This document shows positions 11,701-23,300 of a stretch of DNA of 64,000 nucleotides, one piece after another. A program made the position numbers and the translations under genes. Origin of the DNA: Lingula anatina. Its lineage: Eukaryota > Brachiopoda > Lingulata > Lingulida > Lingulidae. Every line of letters begins with the position of its first letter. Positions within the stretch are counted from its first letter, which is position 1. The notes under the pieces are model-generated. The model saw nothing but the letters and a program-made list of their open reading frames with translations. It had not been told where the DNA came from and did no database searches. The stretch is from contig NW_019775432.1 of assembly GCF_001039355.2 (NCBI RefSeq), positions 228,237-292,236 on the forward strand, in the 5' to 3' direction.

Positions 11701-13973
11701 AGACATCAGACTGACGTCGTCCTCGTCCACCTCTCCTCTCGGAGCGTCGTCAGCCCACTTGTTTCCAGACGCCCACTCCCCACTCTGAAAGTGCTCCTTC
11801 TGGCGTTCATGGGCACTCATTTTCAACTAAAATTTTAGGGGAAAAGAATTAAAATATGCAAAGAAAAAAGGGGGGTGCAAATCATGTTTCATATCTTAAA
11901 CAAGCTCTTTGAAGTATACACAACACAGTTTTCAGAAAAATGTCAGAAATGCACAATCAACTTTAACTTCCATGTAACTAATATTCCTGCATCAAAAGGT
12001 TTACTAGCAAAGTAAGAAACAATTAAAAAACAACAGCTTTCAACAACATACTTATCAGCTGGACCTTTCATCTGTTTTTAATTCATTCAATCTATTAATG
12101 AAACAGACAAAGAATTGCAAAGATTACCCTCATGTTAGACATCAACTTCTTGTCCAATGTTTGTTCTAAAAATCTTGGACTAACAAGGTGTAGTGAGCCC
12201 TACAAGAAACAATATGAAAAATTCTGCAAATGACAATGCACGGAAATCCGTCTTTCTCTAGTTTGTTTGTGAGTATTGTGTCAGGAAATGACACCAAGTA
12301 AAGACTGGGGTCAGATAAAAATCTGTCAGTGATAAATAATGGAGGCATTCCACAAGAGAAGGACCCTCTGTGTCATGTCAGTGGCCCAGTGGTGCACTGA
12401 TTTAGCGTTGTCTATCCAGTCAGCATGTAAGCCATATCTACTACACTATTTGCTTAAATTTTATATTTTATCTATATCTTACCAGTAACCCTGCTGCCTC
12501 AGCTCTGACTTTCCAAGAGAGGTCATTCATCATGTTGCAAATCTTGACAAAAGTGTCGTCTACAAGCCGAATCTTTTCTTTAGACTTTTTCAAAGTCACT
12601 TTACTGGAGAAAGAAATATTGAAAATGAGTCCATATCAAAATAGATTCAGAGAAAAGATAATGGTAATCTTTATAATTATCATTCATGGTAAGACAAATG
12701 CAAAAAGGAAACTCAAAAGCAAATTTTGTTCAGAAAATTCCTAACAAAAAAACACACGGCTAAGAAACTATAAAGAGCAAGCTCAATATAGTGTAAATGC
12801 CAGTGCCACCAGTACTGGATTTTGATAAATGTTCCATGAAAAACCTGCAAAAGCTTTTGGTCTGTAGCCAGCAATTTCAAATGGAAATTTATTTTCTGGA
12901 AAAGTGGCCATTTTCACCCTTTAAATTGTCCTTACTTGTTGACATAGGACCTAGATAGATATTTGATTGAAAGTGGACCTTTTGCAACCAAATCTACAGT
13001 AATTTCTGACCCCTCCCCTCTAACCCCCCCCCTCCCCCTTTCCGTGCTGTACACATTTTTTAAGGGCCCACAACCCCCACCTACCTCTCAGGATACAAGT
13101 GTGCCATCACCCAGAGCAGCTTCACAGCATGCAGTCGCACGGACTCGTAGTCATCTGTCAGCGCCCCGCCTGCCTGTCTGTAGACGTACATGTCCAGGAG
13201 AATGCCGCGCTCATGAAGGCTGGCCTACAGTAAGGAACAGAGTTTAGTTTCCAACTGAAGCTCTATAACACTGGCATTCGGTTTCCAAACACAGGTCATT
13301 TGAATTCAAGCCACTTATCTGAATATTTTCAAGGGTCTTTTTTGTTTTTTCTTTTTAACATAACCACTGGTCAAACTGTCTATATGACAAGTTGAACTTG
13401 TTTCTTACAGTGACCCCAGAGAAGTAAAAAAAAATATTAAGGAAATAAAATAAGACAAAATTACTAGATTATGTGATTGTATTGAAAGTTTTTAAAAAAA
13501 TCTCAGGTCAAATGCTACTCATTAGCCACCAGTCCTTACCAAAGCCCTCAAAGCACTGGCCCTGACCCTGGCATCCTGGTCCTGGGTATAACTACACAGC
13601 ATCTTCTGTACTTGTAACAAAGAATCTGATTCGCCCTCAGCAGGGGACGTGCTGTCACATGATGCTAAAGCACCAATCAGTTCCAAGCATTTACATCTCA
13701 CCAAGTGGCTGGTATCTTGAAGTTTCTGAAATCAATCACTTTCTAGTCAATGTTTATCACATCATTTATTTTCTATGGCACTTGAGATTTGTTTAGATGA
13801 AAAAAATATTACCAGTTTGAGAACAATCAGAGGCCCCACTATATAAAAAAAAATAGAAAATTACCTCATTTGCCACAGAGATCAGCTGGCCATGTAGTTT
13901 CCTATCTGTTGGTTGTAACTTTCCTATCACCAGCAGAGTGTTCATTATCTGACTGGACACAGTATGAGACACT

Positions 13974-14010
<37 letters not shown>

Positions 14011-15116
14011 TAATTTATTCAATCAGCAAAGCAGTCACAAAATAGAACCTTGTTGAATAACCTAAATGTACTGCATAAAACAAACTTGAACTTATGAAAG
14101 GGATTAACTCCCCCCCCCCCCAAACCTGTAGTGAAATTACATGTTAGAACCTCTCAAAGAGAACCAGTATGTATAGCTATCTCTAAAGTACATATATAAA
14201 GAGCTACTTGATGTGAAGATGGTTTTAATCTACGTGGAAGTGTATTGAATTCTGTAGCTGTGCACAGCAATGCTGCAAAGTCTTTGTGTTGTTTGTGTAT
14301 TTATTGTGACAGTGTACTTTTCAATATCTTGTGAATACAATTTTAAAAAAATCAATTAACATCTTTACAAAGTCATTAGTATTAGGACACTCCCAAAGCT
14401 ACCTTCTCTCTTGAAAGCATTGAGCAAATCATCCACAATGGCTGCTGCATTGAATCCCGGAGTCTTAACCACTTGTGCCAACACCAGCAGTACTTTGACA
14501 CGAACAAATGACTCCTTCTCTTTATAGAAATGATCCAGTAGTCCACGAACTGCATTTTCTGCGGTGGCAAGATCAACAGGGAGGTGCTGTTCGAAGGCGA
14601 CCAGGGACTGGAGAGCCTCCTGGGAGTTGGCGGCTGTGTGGAGTTCTAGCTGTACTGGGGGGACGGAGGGGGGTGGCTTCTGGATCAGACGGAGGCGTTT
14701 TGGCTCTGGAGGCTTTTCCTCCTAAAAAAAGGGTTAAAAAATAAATAAAATGCATTTCATATACAGAACGATGGGATGGTTATTTCTGTACCATAGATCG
14801 TGACATTACAAATGTGTCAAAAGGCTTAAAATCTGTACTCAAAATTATGAAAATGTTAAACCACTTTGAACATCTTGTATTTGAAAGACAAACATGCACA
14901 GTGTAACCACAGTCAGTACAGAGTAGAGGCAAGAGCGGACCTCGTAACACACTGTAAATAACTCATCCCAAATGGGAGAAATCTGTGCCTAAAAACACAG
15001 ACAAGGCGTTGTCATTAGGGAAGAGTATGAAGGCAACAGATTTGGATTATTCGGTGTTTTACCTGAATAACACGAGTAAATTCGGCTAAGGCCCTCTTTT
15101 TCAAGTGTGCTGCCAT
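8758..15116 (-). CDS. INTS4: Integrator complex subunit 4, copy 2 (5' 12 exons, partial)
   Basis: Same gene as 168-6175. Exons in transcript order: 15116-15063, 14721-14403, 13971-13865, 13725-13540, 13224-13085, 12603-12483, 12199-12128, 11826-11652, 11228-11020, 10430-10288, 9598-9483 and 8891-8758. Every exon has exactly the length of its copy 1 counterpart, and the frame is open throughout (592 residues). Amino-acid changes are few and conservative, for example SMSPVEGE versus STSPAEGE in exon 4. Most differences are silent or intronic: a MITE at 10596-10806 in intron 9, a hairpin insertion at 10819-10856, and a third unit of the exon 11 repeat. The remaining C-terminal exons would lie left of 8758 but are cut off by the contig join. 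Equal exon lengths and purifying-type differences fit an allele better than a pseudogene. Confidence 0.92.
9533..9833. repeat. 103-104-bp tandem array at INTS4 exon 11, three units
   Basis: Unit starts are at 9533, 9636 and 9740. The first belongs to the full exon (9483-9598). The other two are acceptor plus 5' exon half only. Copy 1 has two units, so the array is length-variable. Confidence 0.9.
9835..10030 (+). repeat. tRNA-derived SINE, copy 2
   Basis: Counterpart of 1149-1340, with a tRNA-Arg-like head (B box ggttcaaaacc) and the same body. It occupies the same site in INTS4 intron 10, so the insertion predates the split of the two copies. Confidence 0.75.
10596..10806. mobile_element. 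211-bp MITE, present in copy 2 only
   Basis: Terminal inverted repeats of about 32 bp (ccccctttacactggacgg at the left, its complement at the right, one internal mismatch) enclose a non-coding core. The element is bounded by a TTTA target duplication (10592-10595 and 10807-10810). Copy 1 has the empty site with one TTTA near 1909. TIR form and short TA-rich duplication suggest a PIF/Harbinger-like non-autonomous element; the superfamily is inferred. Confidence 0.85.
10819..10856. repeat. Perfect 12-bp hairpin in a copy-2-specific insertion
   Basis: Arms cttgctctccag (10819-10830) and ctggagagcaag (10845-10856) flank a 14-base loop. Copy 1 lacks this ~34 bp. The right half is a diverged second copy of the adjacent sequence ending gagcaag, which suggests a templated duplication next to the MITE. 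Confidence 0.8.
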
Positions 15117-15343
15117 TGCCGACTTTCAAAGTTACTGCCTGTAATAAATTTTCGTTTAATAAAAAAAGCAAATGTTTCATCATCAAATAATATTTAATAA
15201 GGGTATTTTTTTTATATTTGTTATAAATAATAAATTCTTGTTCTAAGTATATTATTCAGCTTATCAGATAAGACGTGCATTAAACATAAATATGTTTCGA
15301 AACTAAATACAGCAATTCGTAATGCGTCAGTATAACAGCAAAG
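15117..15343. promoter_or_regulatory. Bidirectional promoter, copy 2
   Basis: Interval between the INTS4 start codon (15116) and a candidate 5'UTR exon end at 15343. The donor there (aag|gtgagt) is strong and pairs with the acceptor at 15830-15831. It corresponds to 6176-6403. Confidence 0.5.
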
Positions 15344-15641
15344 GTGAGTGCTTTAAAAATCGATAAGAAGGTAATCTTTGTTAATATTTTAATATTACTT
15401 TCTTAAAGTGAACAAGAAATGTAAAAATATATAGCAACAGATGCATTTTTCAAGTGTATCTTTTTGGTGACGTTACTTTATAATGCACAAAACAGTCAAA
15501 TGGCATGTTGGAAGAAAGAAAGTGTGTTTTGACATGTTATTATTACTACATGTATACTGATATATCTTTGTATCCGACTGGTAGAAAAGACAGCAATGTG
15601 TCACTTACTTATTCTGCAGCGATGGTACAAATAGTTCATAA

Positions 15642-15643
<2 letters not shown>

Positions 15644-15703
<60 letters not shown>
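15644..15703. repeat. (CA)n microsatellite
   Basis: A 60-bp CA tract in the 5' intron of the plus-strand gene; the allelic counterpart at 6709-6743 is shorter. Confidence 0.95.
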
Positions 15704-15704
<1 letters not shown>

Positions 15705-15831
15705 ACCGTACTTCAACATGCACCTATAAATTTGATTGTACAGTCATGAAGGTATGTATGAATGCACTTAGTATGCATTCATTTATTTATTTTATTTTAT
15801 TTTTATTTATTTATTTTTTATTTTATTTTAG

Positions 15832-16456
15832 ATGTCTGTAGCCAATGCAGCAGCAACAGAAGAACAGCGGTTAAAGAAGAAACTGCAGACATTCCATAGT
15901 GAACTGCTGCGGGTGGGGACAGTGAAAGGGTTCAAGTATTTTGCTATGTACATGAGAGGAAGAGAAGAGATGATGATCAGTGTGCTGAATGAACCACAGG
16001 TAGGACTTGTGAATGCATATTTACTATTACGGTTACAGTAATTTTCTGTCTTGAAATTCGACAATTAGGGATGTCCGTCATTCACCTGAGGCAAGAACGG
16101 ATTGTTCATTTACTTGATTTTGATTTATTAGTTTTATATATATATTTAGATAAATTCACAGTAGGATTTTATTAGTTATGCTATAGTTAATATACAAATA
16201 GGTGCATTTATTCCTTGCAGGGTGTTGACAATTCATATGTGACTGATACCAGTTTATTCAACTTTGACACTGTAACACCTTCCCCCACAGATAGTCTAAC
16301 TGCTGCCAGCTTGCCCTATGACAAGTAAGTACAGATCTGTTATTAGTGAATCAATTTATTTATTTTTTCAATTAATGTGGATCTTCATGGAAGAATACAT
16401 TAGCATGTCCATGATCTGTTTTGACTTATCATTTGTTTTCATTTCATATACTTTAT

Positions 16457-16506
<50 letters not shown>

Positions 16507-16869
16507 TAAGAATGTTTTTAGGATTTTAAAAATTAGTTGAAAGAGGTAGGACAAGGTATGTGTGAAAAATTAGATTTAGATTAGATTGTATTCTTGATAA
16601 CATGCTTGCAAAAAGTAAAATGAATTCACAAATTTTAGGAGAAATCACTAATTTTCTGTAATAAACTGACATTGTACAGCCAGGAAGTTTTCAACCCTAT
16701 ATTTTATATTTCAAACAACTTTTTCTTTAGGCGCTCCCTTATGTTGTCCAGAAGAACACAGTTAAAACTAAGTGGTCTTGGTGATAAAGGCATAGGATTG
16801 CCTCCAGCTTCTCCCAGTGACAATGAGATGGCGAGTCAGGTATAGTGACTAGCTTCTGATGATTTTGCA

Positions 16870-16906
<37 letters not shown>

Positions 16907-18567
16907 GCATTTCTCTCGAAATCTAACTTCAAGTCAGGCCCTGCTCATAACTGATTTAACATTATGATAAAGACCTTTTAAACATGTTAAACAACATACC
17001 AGCTCTCCCAGAATTTCTCAAACAATTGACATTAAAAAATTCATAAACATTACTTTGTATTCATATATAGTAAATTAATATGTTTAATTTCTTTCAGATG
17101 GAAAACTCGACTCTATTCCTCCTGGCCGGCTATGGCAGGTATAACTGCCCCTATGTGTGGGTGCGGTCAAATCATGAGAGATTGGTCAGAATGTCCAGAG
17201 AGGATATTTATGACAAGGACAGTCCACTGAGGCTTAGGTCTACTAGTAATGCCAAGTGGAAAAATGAAGGTGAAGGCCATATTTTGTTGCTATAGTTACT
17301 GTTTGTGTGCTGCCCTCTAGCGGCCATAAATGGTATCATAACTAATAAAAATTGGGACCATGTGAGAGGAATTTGCATATGGCTGAAGTGAGATGGGAAA
17401 TAACAGGAATGTTTATTATTGCTTTTATTTTCTTTAATCATGTGTTGTTTATTTTTGATGTGTAATTTTTTTTAAATTGTATCATGGGTATTATTTTAAC
17501 TGGTTATGTAAAAGAGACAGATAAAAAATATAATACAGCAGATAAATTTAAAGAAATTTTGTTTATATATATGTGAATCTTAATAAACGTAAAATTACTT
17601 GTATTATAAATGTTTTTATCTAGAAATTCATGTCTGGGAAATCATCAGAGAGTTGGTCAAGCTCTGTACGGCCCCTCCTCCCAGGAACCCCTTCGAGGTG
17701 GACTTCGAGTACTACGACCACTTGCCTCTACAGGAAAGAATAACCAACTCCGCAGCCACCATCAGTCTGCTGCAGGAAATAGTGGCCACTGATGTCGCTG
17801 ACAGATCATATACAGCCAAAGGTAAATATTTCACAGCAAGATATTTTACGTATTTACACTGAACTTTGGGAGAGTTGGTCAGTGGCATACCACAGAATAA
17901 ATCCAGCATAACTTAGTGCCAAGTTGTAATTGTGTGGTGTGTCAGTGTTACTTAATGTAAAAAATAATGTCTTGTAAAACTGTTTAAAAAGAAAAGCACT
18001 TACGTTCAGTTGCTCAAGATCTTTATGTTAATTCGCCACTGTTTCATTTGTCAAATTTTCAGAGAAGTTAAACATTATAACTGAGGATTGGATATTAAAT
18101 TTTTTAGTTCTTAGAAATGAAAGTCATCTGGATATATCTGGAAATCTTGATATTTTGGTGTTGTATTAACTACCCCTGCCCCCCACCCCCTTCCTCCAGC
18201 AATGTATATCTGCACCTTGAGCACTTGAATTTTCAGGATCATTATGGAAGGTCCATTTACATCTCTGAATTCTAGTTTTGAATTTAGTCATTTTCAATTT
18301 CCGTTTGTTTCAGTTCTCGAAGACTTGCACTTGTTGACAAAGATACACCTGCAAGACCTTAGAACTCTTATACATGAACAAAGGCAGCCATCCCAACTAC
18401 AGCAACAGCAATCTCAACAGCAACAATTACAGCAATCTCAACAACAACAACAACATCAGTTGCAGCAGCAACAGTGGCAACAGGCGCAGCAGTCGTATTC
18501 ACTCCCTGGCTATATCCAGCAGTCACAAACACAATATGGTTACAGGTACCAAACTGGGATGATGTGA
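15832..18567 (+). CDS. Unrecognised 334-aa protein with Gln-rich C-terminus, copy 2 (complete)
   Basis: Exons 15832-15999, 16221-16324, 16731-16839, 17098-17269, 17624-17821 and 18314-18567 give 334 codons plus TGA, all with GT-AG borders and a continuous frame. Residues 1-56 are charged and helical (EEQRLKKKLQTFHSELLRVG), followed by a Ser/Thr/Pro-rich linker (to about 127). A compact region (about 128-250) contains LLAGYGRYNCPYVWVRSN, IHVWEIIRELVKLC and NPFEVDFEYYDHLPLQ. A helix (VLEDLHLLTKIHLQDLRTL) leads into a Gln-rich tail that ends SYSLPGYIQQSQTQYGYRYQ. There is no signal peptide or membrane segment, so it is probably intracellular. A Q/Y-rich tail is common in transcription and RNA-processing factors; any functional link to INTS4 is inference from the shared promoter only. 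I could not assign a family. Microsatellites occupy its introns ((TTA)n at 16459-16507, CT at 16870-16906). Confidence 0.85.
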
Positions 18568-18769
18568 CATGATTTGACATCACTCTATTGGTACATTGTC
18601 CATAGTCAAGGTTAAAACCAATTCAAACCAATACAAAGCGACAATGTATGGTAGTACCGTTGGTTTCAAACCAGAACCGAGTTTACCAAAGTGAATTTTA
18701 TGACAGCTGCATGGTACCATGCCAAACTGAAACCAAAGAGACACTGAAAGACAGAAGCACGAGAACCAT

Positions 18770-18972
18770 AATAAATGGAAGATCCCAAAGTGTGTCACAG
18801 TAACATGAGTACATTAACAAAATGCTCTGTATTCTGAGCGTTCTTAAAAACGTGTCTTTTCACTCAGATCGTTTGTGTATATATATGTAATATGTGCCAG
18901 TAGCAATGCTTATGTCTGCGGTTTGATTTTAAATTGGACATTCTCATTTGCTTTCCAAAGAAGTGCAATAAA
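18770..18972 (+). terminator. Polyadenylation signals of the polyQ gene
   Basis: AATAAA occurs at 18770-18775 and again at 18967-18972, about 200 and 400 bp after the stop codon. Either could end the transcript. Copy 1 of the gene is cut before this point. Confidence 0.6.
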
Positions 18973-18975
18973 GGA

Positions 18976-20103
18976 TGACGTATTTTGTATAATCCGATTA
19001 ATGTTGTAGTTTTCGTTATTCAACCTTCGTTTAAATCGAATAGTTATTTTGATTAAACAGTAGAAGTAAAATGAAGTGAAACGTACACGTCTTCGCGTCA
19101 CGGAGTAATTTCATTCTATCATTAATGCATTTTGCATAGTTATTATTTTTAATTTGATAAGTATTGCTAATTTAGTATTATGTTATAACTGTACTGTTTT
19201 ACCCCTGTACAAAAAATCGCAACTGAAAACAATGATTACCTGGGCGGTGACGCAGTGGCGCAGAAGATGTGACAAGGCCCGACCCCATACCCAGATAAAA
19301 GCAGTGCGTGATGGCATGTTAATGTCTGAATAGCATCGAGAGTGCGTATGCGCGAGACAAAGAGAGAGACTGAGACATTCTCGGTTTTCAAATAATCTAG
19401 TCAAAGTCACAACTCGTATATAGGTAGTAAGAAGAAACTATCGCCGTTTATTACTAGTTCTTTCTTATGAAGCTCCAGTCACACCAATACATATAACGTG
19501 CAAACAAGACGTCAGTTTTAGAAATGAATGTCAAAGACTGCAACAATCATCCTGCTGTTAAATGATACTTCAATAATTTAATCATCTCAGACTATTCCAC
19601 CGTAAACAAACAGGTAAAAAATAGCACTTGTAAGCTTAAGGTTAAACTGGAAAGCGTTCGAGTTTCCTCGTAAAATTAACAAATTGTGAATTTTTTCGTT
19701 CTCACGCGCTCTCAGATTACGAAGTCACCTCATGGAGGCGTTTTTTTAACTGCTGTTAGTCAATTTAGTCAGACAGAAAAATCTGGCAAGGCCAAGAAGC
19801 TTCGTTCTAGTGTTATAGTTCCGTTCATCATAGTTGCTTATTTCTGTAAATAAAGGCCTCCGGCCTTGTATTACAATTGTTCTTACATTACATTTTTTTC
19901 TTTTAGAAGTAATAATAATAAAAGAAATAATACGAGTGCATGATACATTTAAACTATAGTGCAATAAAATTTATATTTCATAACTCAATGTCTACAGTAG
20001 TTGTAAGCTCTAGTCTTGTTTTTTTCTGCATTTAACAAAAATATAGCAATTCTGCGTAACATAAATCCATCTTACTCACATTGACATTGCAAAAGTTCCC
20101 TAA
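18976..20103. other. Intergenic, no feature seen
   Basis: AT-rich unique-looking sequence with stop-rich frames. The only structure noted is a short palindrome (aaggcctccggcctt, about 19853-19867). No gene is called. Confidence 0.6.
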
Positions 20104-20253
20104 TCATTTGATTCTAAGATCTTGGTACAAAGGACACACGAGAAGAAAGTGCATTTCTGTTTCTATTTCACCTTGGCAACCTGGACAAACTATTTCATCT
20201 CTACCTATAGTCTACCTATAGTCATCAACATGATATTGCAATCTTTCAAACTC
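20104..20253 (-). pseudogene. LINE reverse-transcriptase C-terminal zinc-knuckle fragment
   Basis: Minus-strand translation ending at the stop 20106-20104 reads DEIVCPGCQGEIETEMHFLL followed by VCPLYQDLR. The CxxC...H...C pattern with HFLLxCPLYxxLR is characteristic of the zf-RVT segment at the end of many non-LTR retrotransposon ORF2 proteins. Just upstream, an 11-bp tandem duplication (ctatagtctac) and an in-frame TAG break the frame. No catalytic RT domain is visible nearby, so it is an inactive 5'-truncated relic. Family level is uncertain. Confidence 0.75.
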
Positions 20254-20790
20254 CTAGTTGCAGTTTAACGAAACTCCTCGCAGATTTCCACAGAGCGGTC
20301 CGTTTTGTCAATGGTATTGACGTCATGCAAAATCCGAAAAAAATCACGAATACATGCCGCTCCCTGAAGGAAGCGGGTATCCGGATATCCGATAACCTAC
20401 ATGTAGCACTTAAGACGTTGCAAAATTAATTATCACAATAAAAGAAATAATTGCATAAGAATAAACTAACTTATAAATTATACCTTGGTTGATTATAGGC
20501 TACTGTGTCCCGGTTAAGGGTTAGATTTACATATTCCACGTAAAATATTACATGCGAAATCAGAAAAGCCGTAATTAACCTTAGAACCCCATCAAAACGC
20601 CAAAAACTCAGCAAGCGTGTGGTTCATGGCGAAAAGAGCCAGTGCAGTGTAATTAAATATCACCTGAATAATAAGAACTAAGACTTAATACCCATGTATT
20701 CTTACCTTAAGATACATGTAAACAAGAATGTATAAACACCACTGTTTCCTGTGACAAAAGAGGTTACAGATCTCCGTGACTCGAGGTGAC

Positions 20791-21019
20791 TAAGGGCGCA
20801 TTCGGAACCAGTCGATCCGCGGACTAACTAGTCCTCGCATCAAATATGGTGACACCCACTCGAAAGCGCGCCGAGTTTTAACTGCCCTGCCCTTGCTGTG
20901 GCGGCGGGCGTGAGAGGCGGGAATCCATTGTCATATCCGCGGGCCAGTCAATTGGTTCCGATTCCATATTTTAGATGGTTCCATATTTTACATGCCAGTT
21001 GGTTCCGAATGTGCCCTTA
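20791..21019. mobile_element. MITE family 1, divergent member (A)
   Basis: Outer inverted repeats taagggcgcattcggaacca and the complement of ttggttccgaatgtgccctt bound 229 bp. The interior retains gatccgcggactaact and atcaaatatgg, shared with members B-E, but the right arm is different. It is probably a sub-family or rearranged copy. Confidence 0.7.
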
Positions 21020-22343
21020 CATACACATCTGCCTTGCTGAATCACGCATCTTTCATGAGATCAAAGACGGTAAAGAAGATAAATATATCCACCACACACT
21101 GATTTAGGCTGATTGAGAAACAAGCATATAGATAATTTCAATCAAAACATGCCCACACTTAAGACCGTTTTAGCTCTCTTCACTCTGCATACTGTGAATT
21201 CGGTCTATTAATATGCGCAACCGATTTCTAAAATTATTTTAGCTCTCTGGGTGTCTGGCTGTATTGTAAACCATATGTTGAGTATCCATGTACTCATTAT
21301 TATTTATTGGACACAAAAATGTTTTTTACATTTAAGGGCACTCTTAACTACTATAAAAAGTTCTATACAATATACCTTATAAAATGCAAGTAAATGGATA
21401 CGACCCCTGGAATTTGACACTAATCATTTGCGTTTGACGTTACCTCATCAATCTTATTTACATTTACAGCCACTCTCTGCGCAGAAGGTGGATGAAAGAT
21501 GACGTAAAGCTGTCTGAACTTGTCTGTTAAACCCTGCAAATTTACCTCTGATATAAGATTCATCACATTTACCTGCCATAAACGCACTTTCCGAACGCTA
21601 GTTCAAGTGGTCTGCGGGGAATTAAGATCATAGCTCCCTTACGGCGTGGTTTACATGCATAATAACAGAGAATTAATCAAGACTCTTAGCTTGAAACAAC
21701 CTGACGGCGAAATGTCATAATATTTATCATGTTATTTAATATGGCATGTATTTAGTTACCTTAAACACACACTACTCTTATAGACCTTTAAGTTTGTCAC
21801 ATTTAATTCTCTTTGATTTGTTATATATTACTTCACTTAGACATTTATTATAAGGTACTCTTAAAGTCTCGTTTCAAAGACATTGATACAGCGGTGGTAG
21901 CCGATTTAGTGACAAAATCAAAGCAACCCACGATCACACCTTATCTGCTAATTGCTTCTGGATCGCATTACAATTGAAGAGATAAGGTATTCTTTGATAA
22001 CATTTGCACTATTCACGACTTGTCCGTGACCATTCTTCAGACTGGCAGCATATTAAAGATATTCTAAACGAGATATTCCTATCTAGCTTTATCTATTTTT
22101 CAAAAAAAAAGGCAATTTTTTTCTACTAACGCAATATTGTTTAACCCTACTCTTAACGATATCTGCTTGTGAAATGTACAGGAAGACGTGGCGGTCTCAA
22201 CATTACGGAAAACAGAACTAAATTACTTAAATACGGTATAAAATACCTTTTCTATGTGTACGGGCGGATCGAGTTATGATACATGGGAAGACAGATTATT
22301 GTCATGTCGTTGGTTAGACTGACCAGAAGGTAGTTCATACCTC
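21020..22343. other. Intergenic, no feature seen
   Basis: AT-rich sequence with no open frame of note, no repeat copy and no RNA gene that I can recognise. Confidence 0.5.
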
Positions 22344-22526
22344 TAAGCGCGCGTTCAGAACAGTGGACTAACAGATCCGCGGATCAAATATGGCCGACCC
22401 ACTTGAAATCTTGTTCCCCGCGGGGAATCTATTCATTGTCTAATTGGGAATTAGGCGGCAAGTTTTTAGTGGGTCGCCATATTTGATCCACGGATCTGTT
22501 AGTCCGCTGTTCTGAATGTGCTCTAA
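22344..22526. mobile_element. MITE family 1, member B
   Basis: Near-palindromic 183-bp element. About 60 bp at each end are inverted repeats, sharing cagaacagcggactaacag, gatccgcggatcaaatatgg and cgacccact. The core contains ccccgcggggaatctattc. The ends read taag/ctaa, consistent with a TWA-type target site. No coding capacity. Confidence 0.9.
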
Positions 22527-22920
22527 TACGTCTAAAATAAATAAGTAAGACAGTCTTTGTGAATTTTGTAATTAATAAGAGTTGGATTTTAGGCTACTTT
22601 ATTTTTAAAAGTTTTTATATGTGATGCTAGATAAGATATACATGAAAATTCTATTTAAAAACCAAAAGTTTTTAACTGGTGATATCTTGGAATAATGCCA
22701 AATAATTGAATAATCTGGGTACATATTCAAAATGTGCTGCCAAGTGCATTTTGAGATTTTCTTAAATTCTGCATTTTTGAGGTAACATATGTATGTATGT
22801 TTGTATGTATGTTATCGAAGTCTAAGCCGCACAGCTTAAAGATTTAACAAATGAATGTTCATATTATCCCCCTTTCACCCCTCCTTCCGAGGATGTGTCC
22901 AACAGGAAGCAGTGTTTCCG

Positions 22921-23300
22921 GATTGGTCAATGATCAATGACGTCATTGTCACCGCCTGTGTGTATAGTGACTGAAACCATTCAACTACCTGTTTGTTTAA
23001 TTCATCTGTCGCGAGCGCTGCACGCTCTAATACGTCATCAGGGCAAGGTAAACATAGGGTGAGGTTTAATTATTGGTGGTTTCTCAAATACACCTATATT
23101 ATAAAGTCCAGCAAAGGGCAGACGACAAGTTATACAAAGGACGCGGTAATCTGCCAGGAGCAAAACATTGTGTGGAAACAGTTTATTAATTCCAGGTCGT
23201 TTCTGAACGAGCGAAAATTGACAGAAACAGGCGACTAACCAAACGTCCAAACAGACTACAGTTTTTTAACACCTCTTTTGCGCGAGGATCAGCGCTTCAG
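22921..23300 (+). promoter_or_regulatory. Candidate promoter and untranslated first exon
   Basis: An inverted CCAAT box (attgg, 22922) and a perfect CRE (tgacgtca, 22938-22945) precede sequence ending in a strong donor, cgcttcag|gtaagc (exon end 23300). The block is GC-richer than its surroundings. No coding frame is convincing, so it would be a 5'UTR exon. The nearest downstream acceptor with a start codon is that of the peptide precursor at 35122, 12 kb away; linking the two is speculation. Confidence 0.35.

Noticed and set aside
168-18567. True recent tandem gene duplication of INTS4 and its neighbour
   Set aside because: The junction is a single n that truncates both genes at arbitrary points, and a second n elsewhere shows the same pattern. 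Uncollapsed haplotypes are the simpler reading; not formally excluded without read depth.
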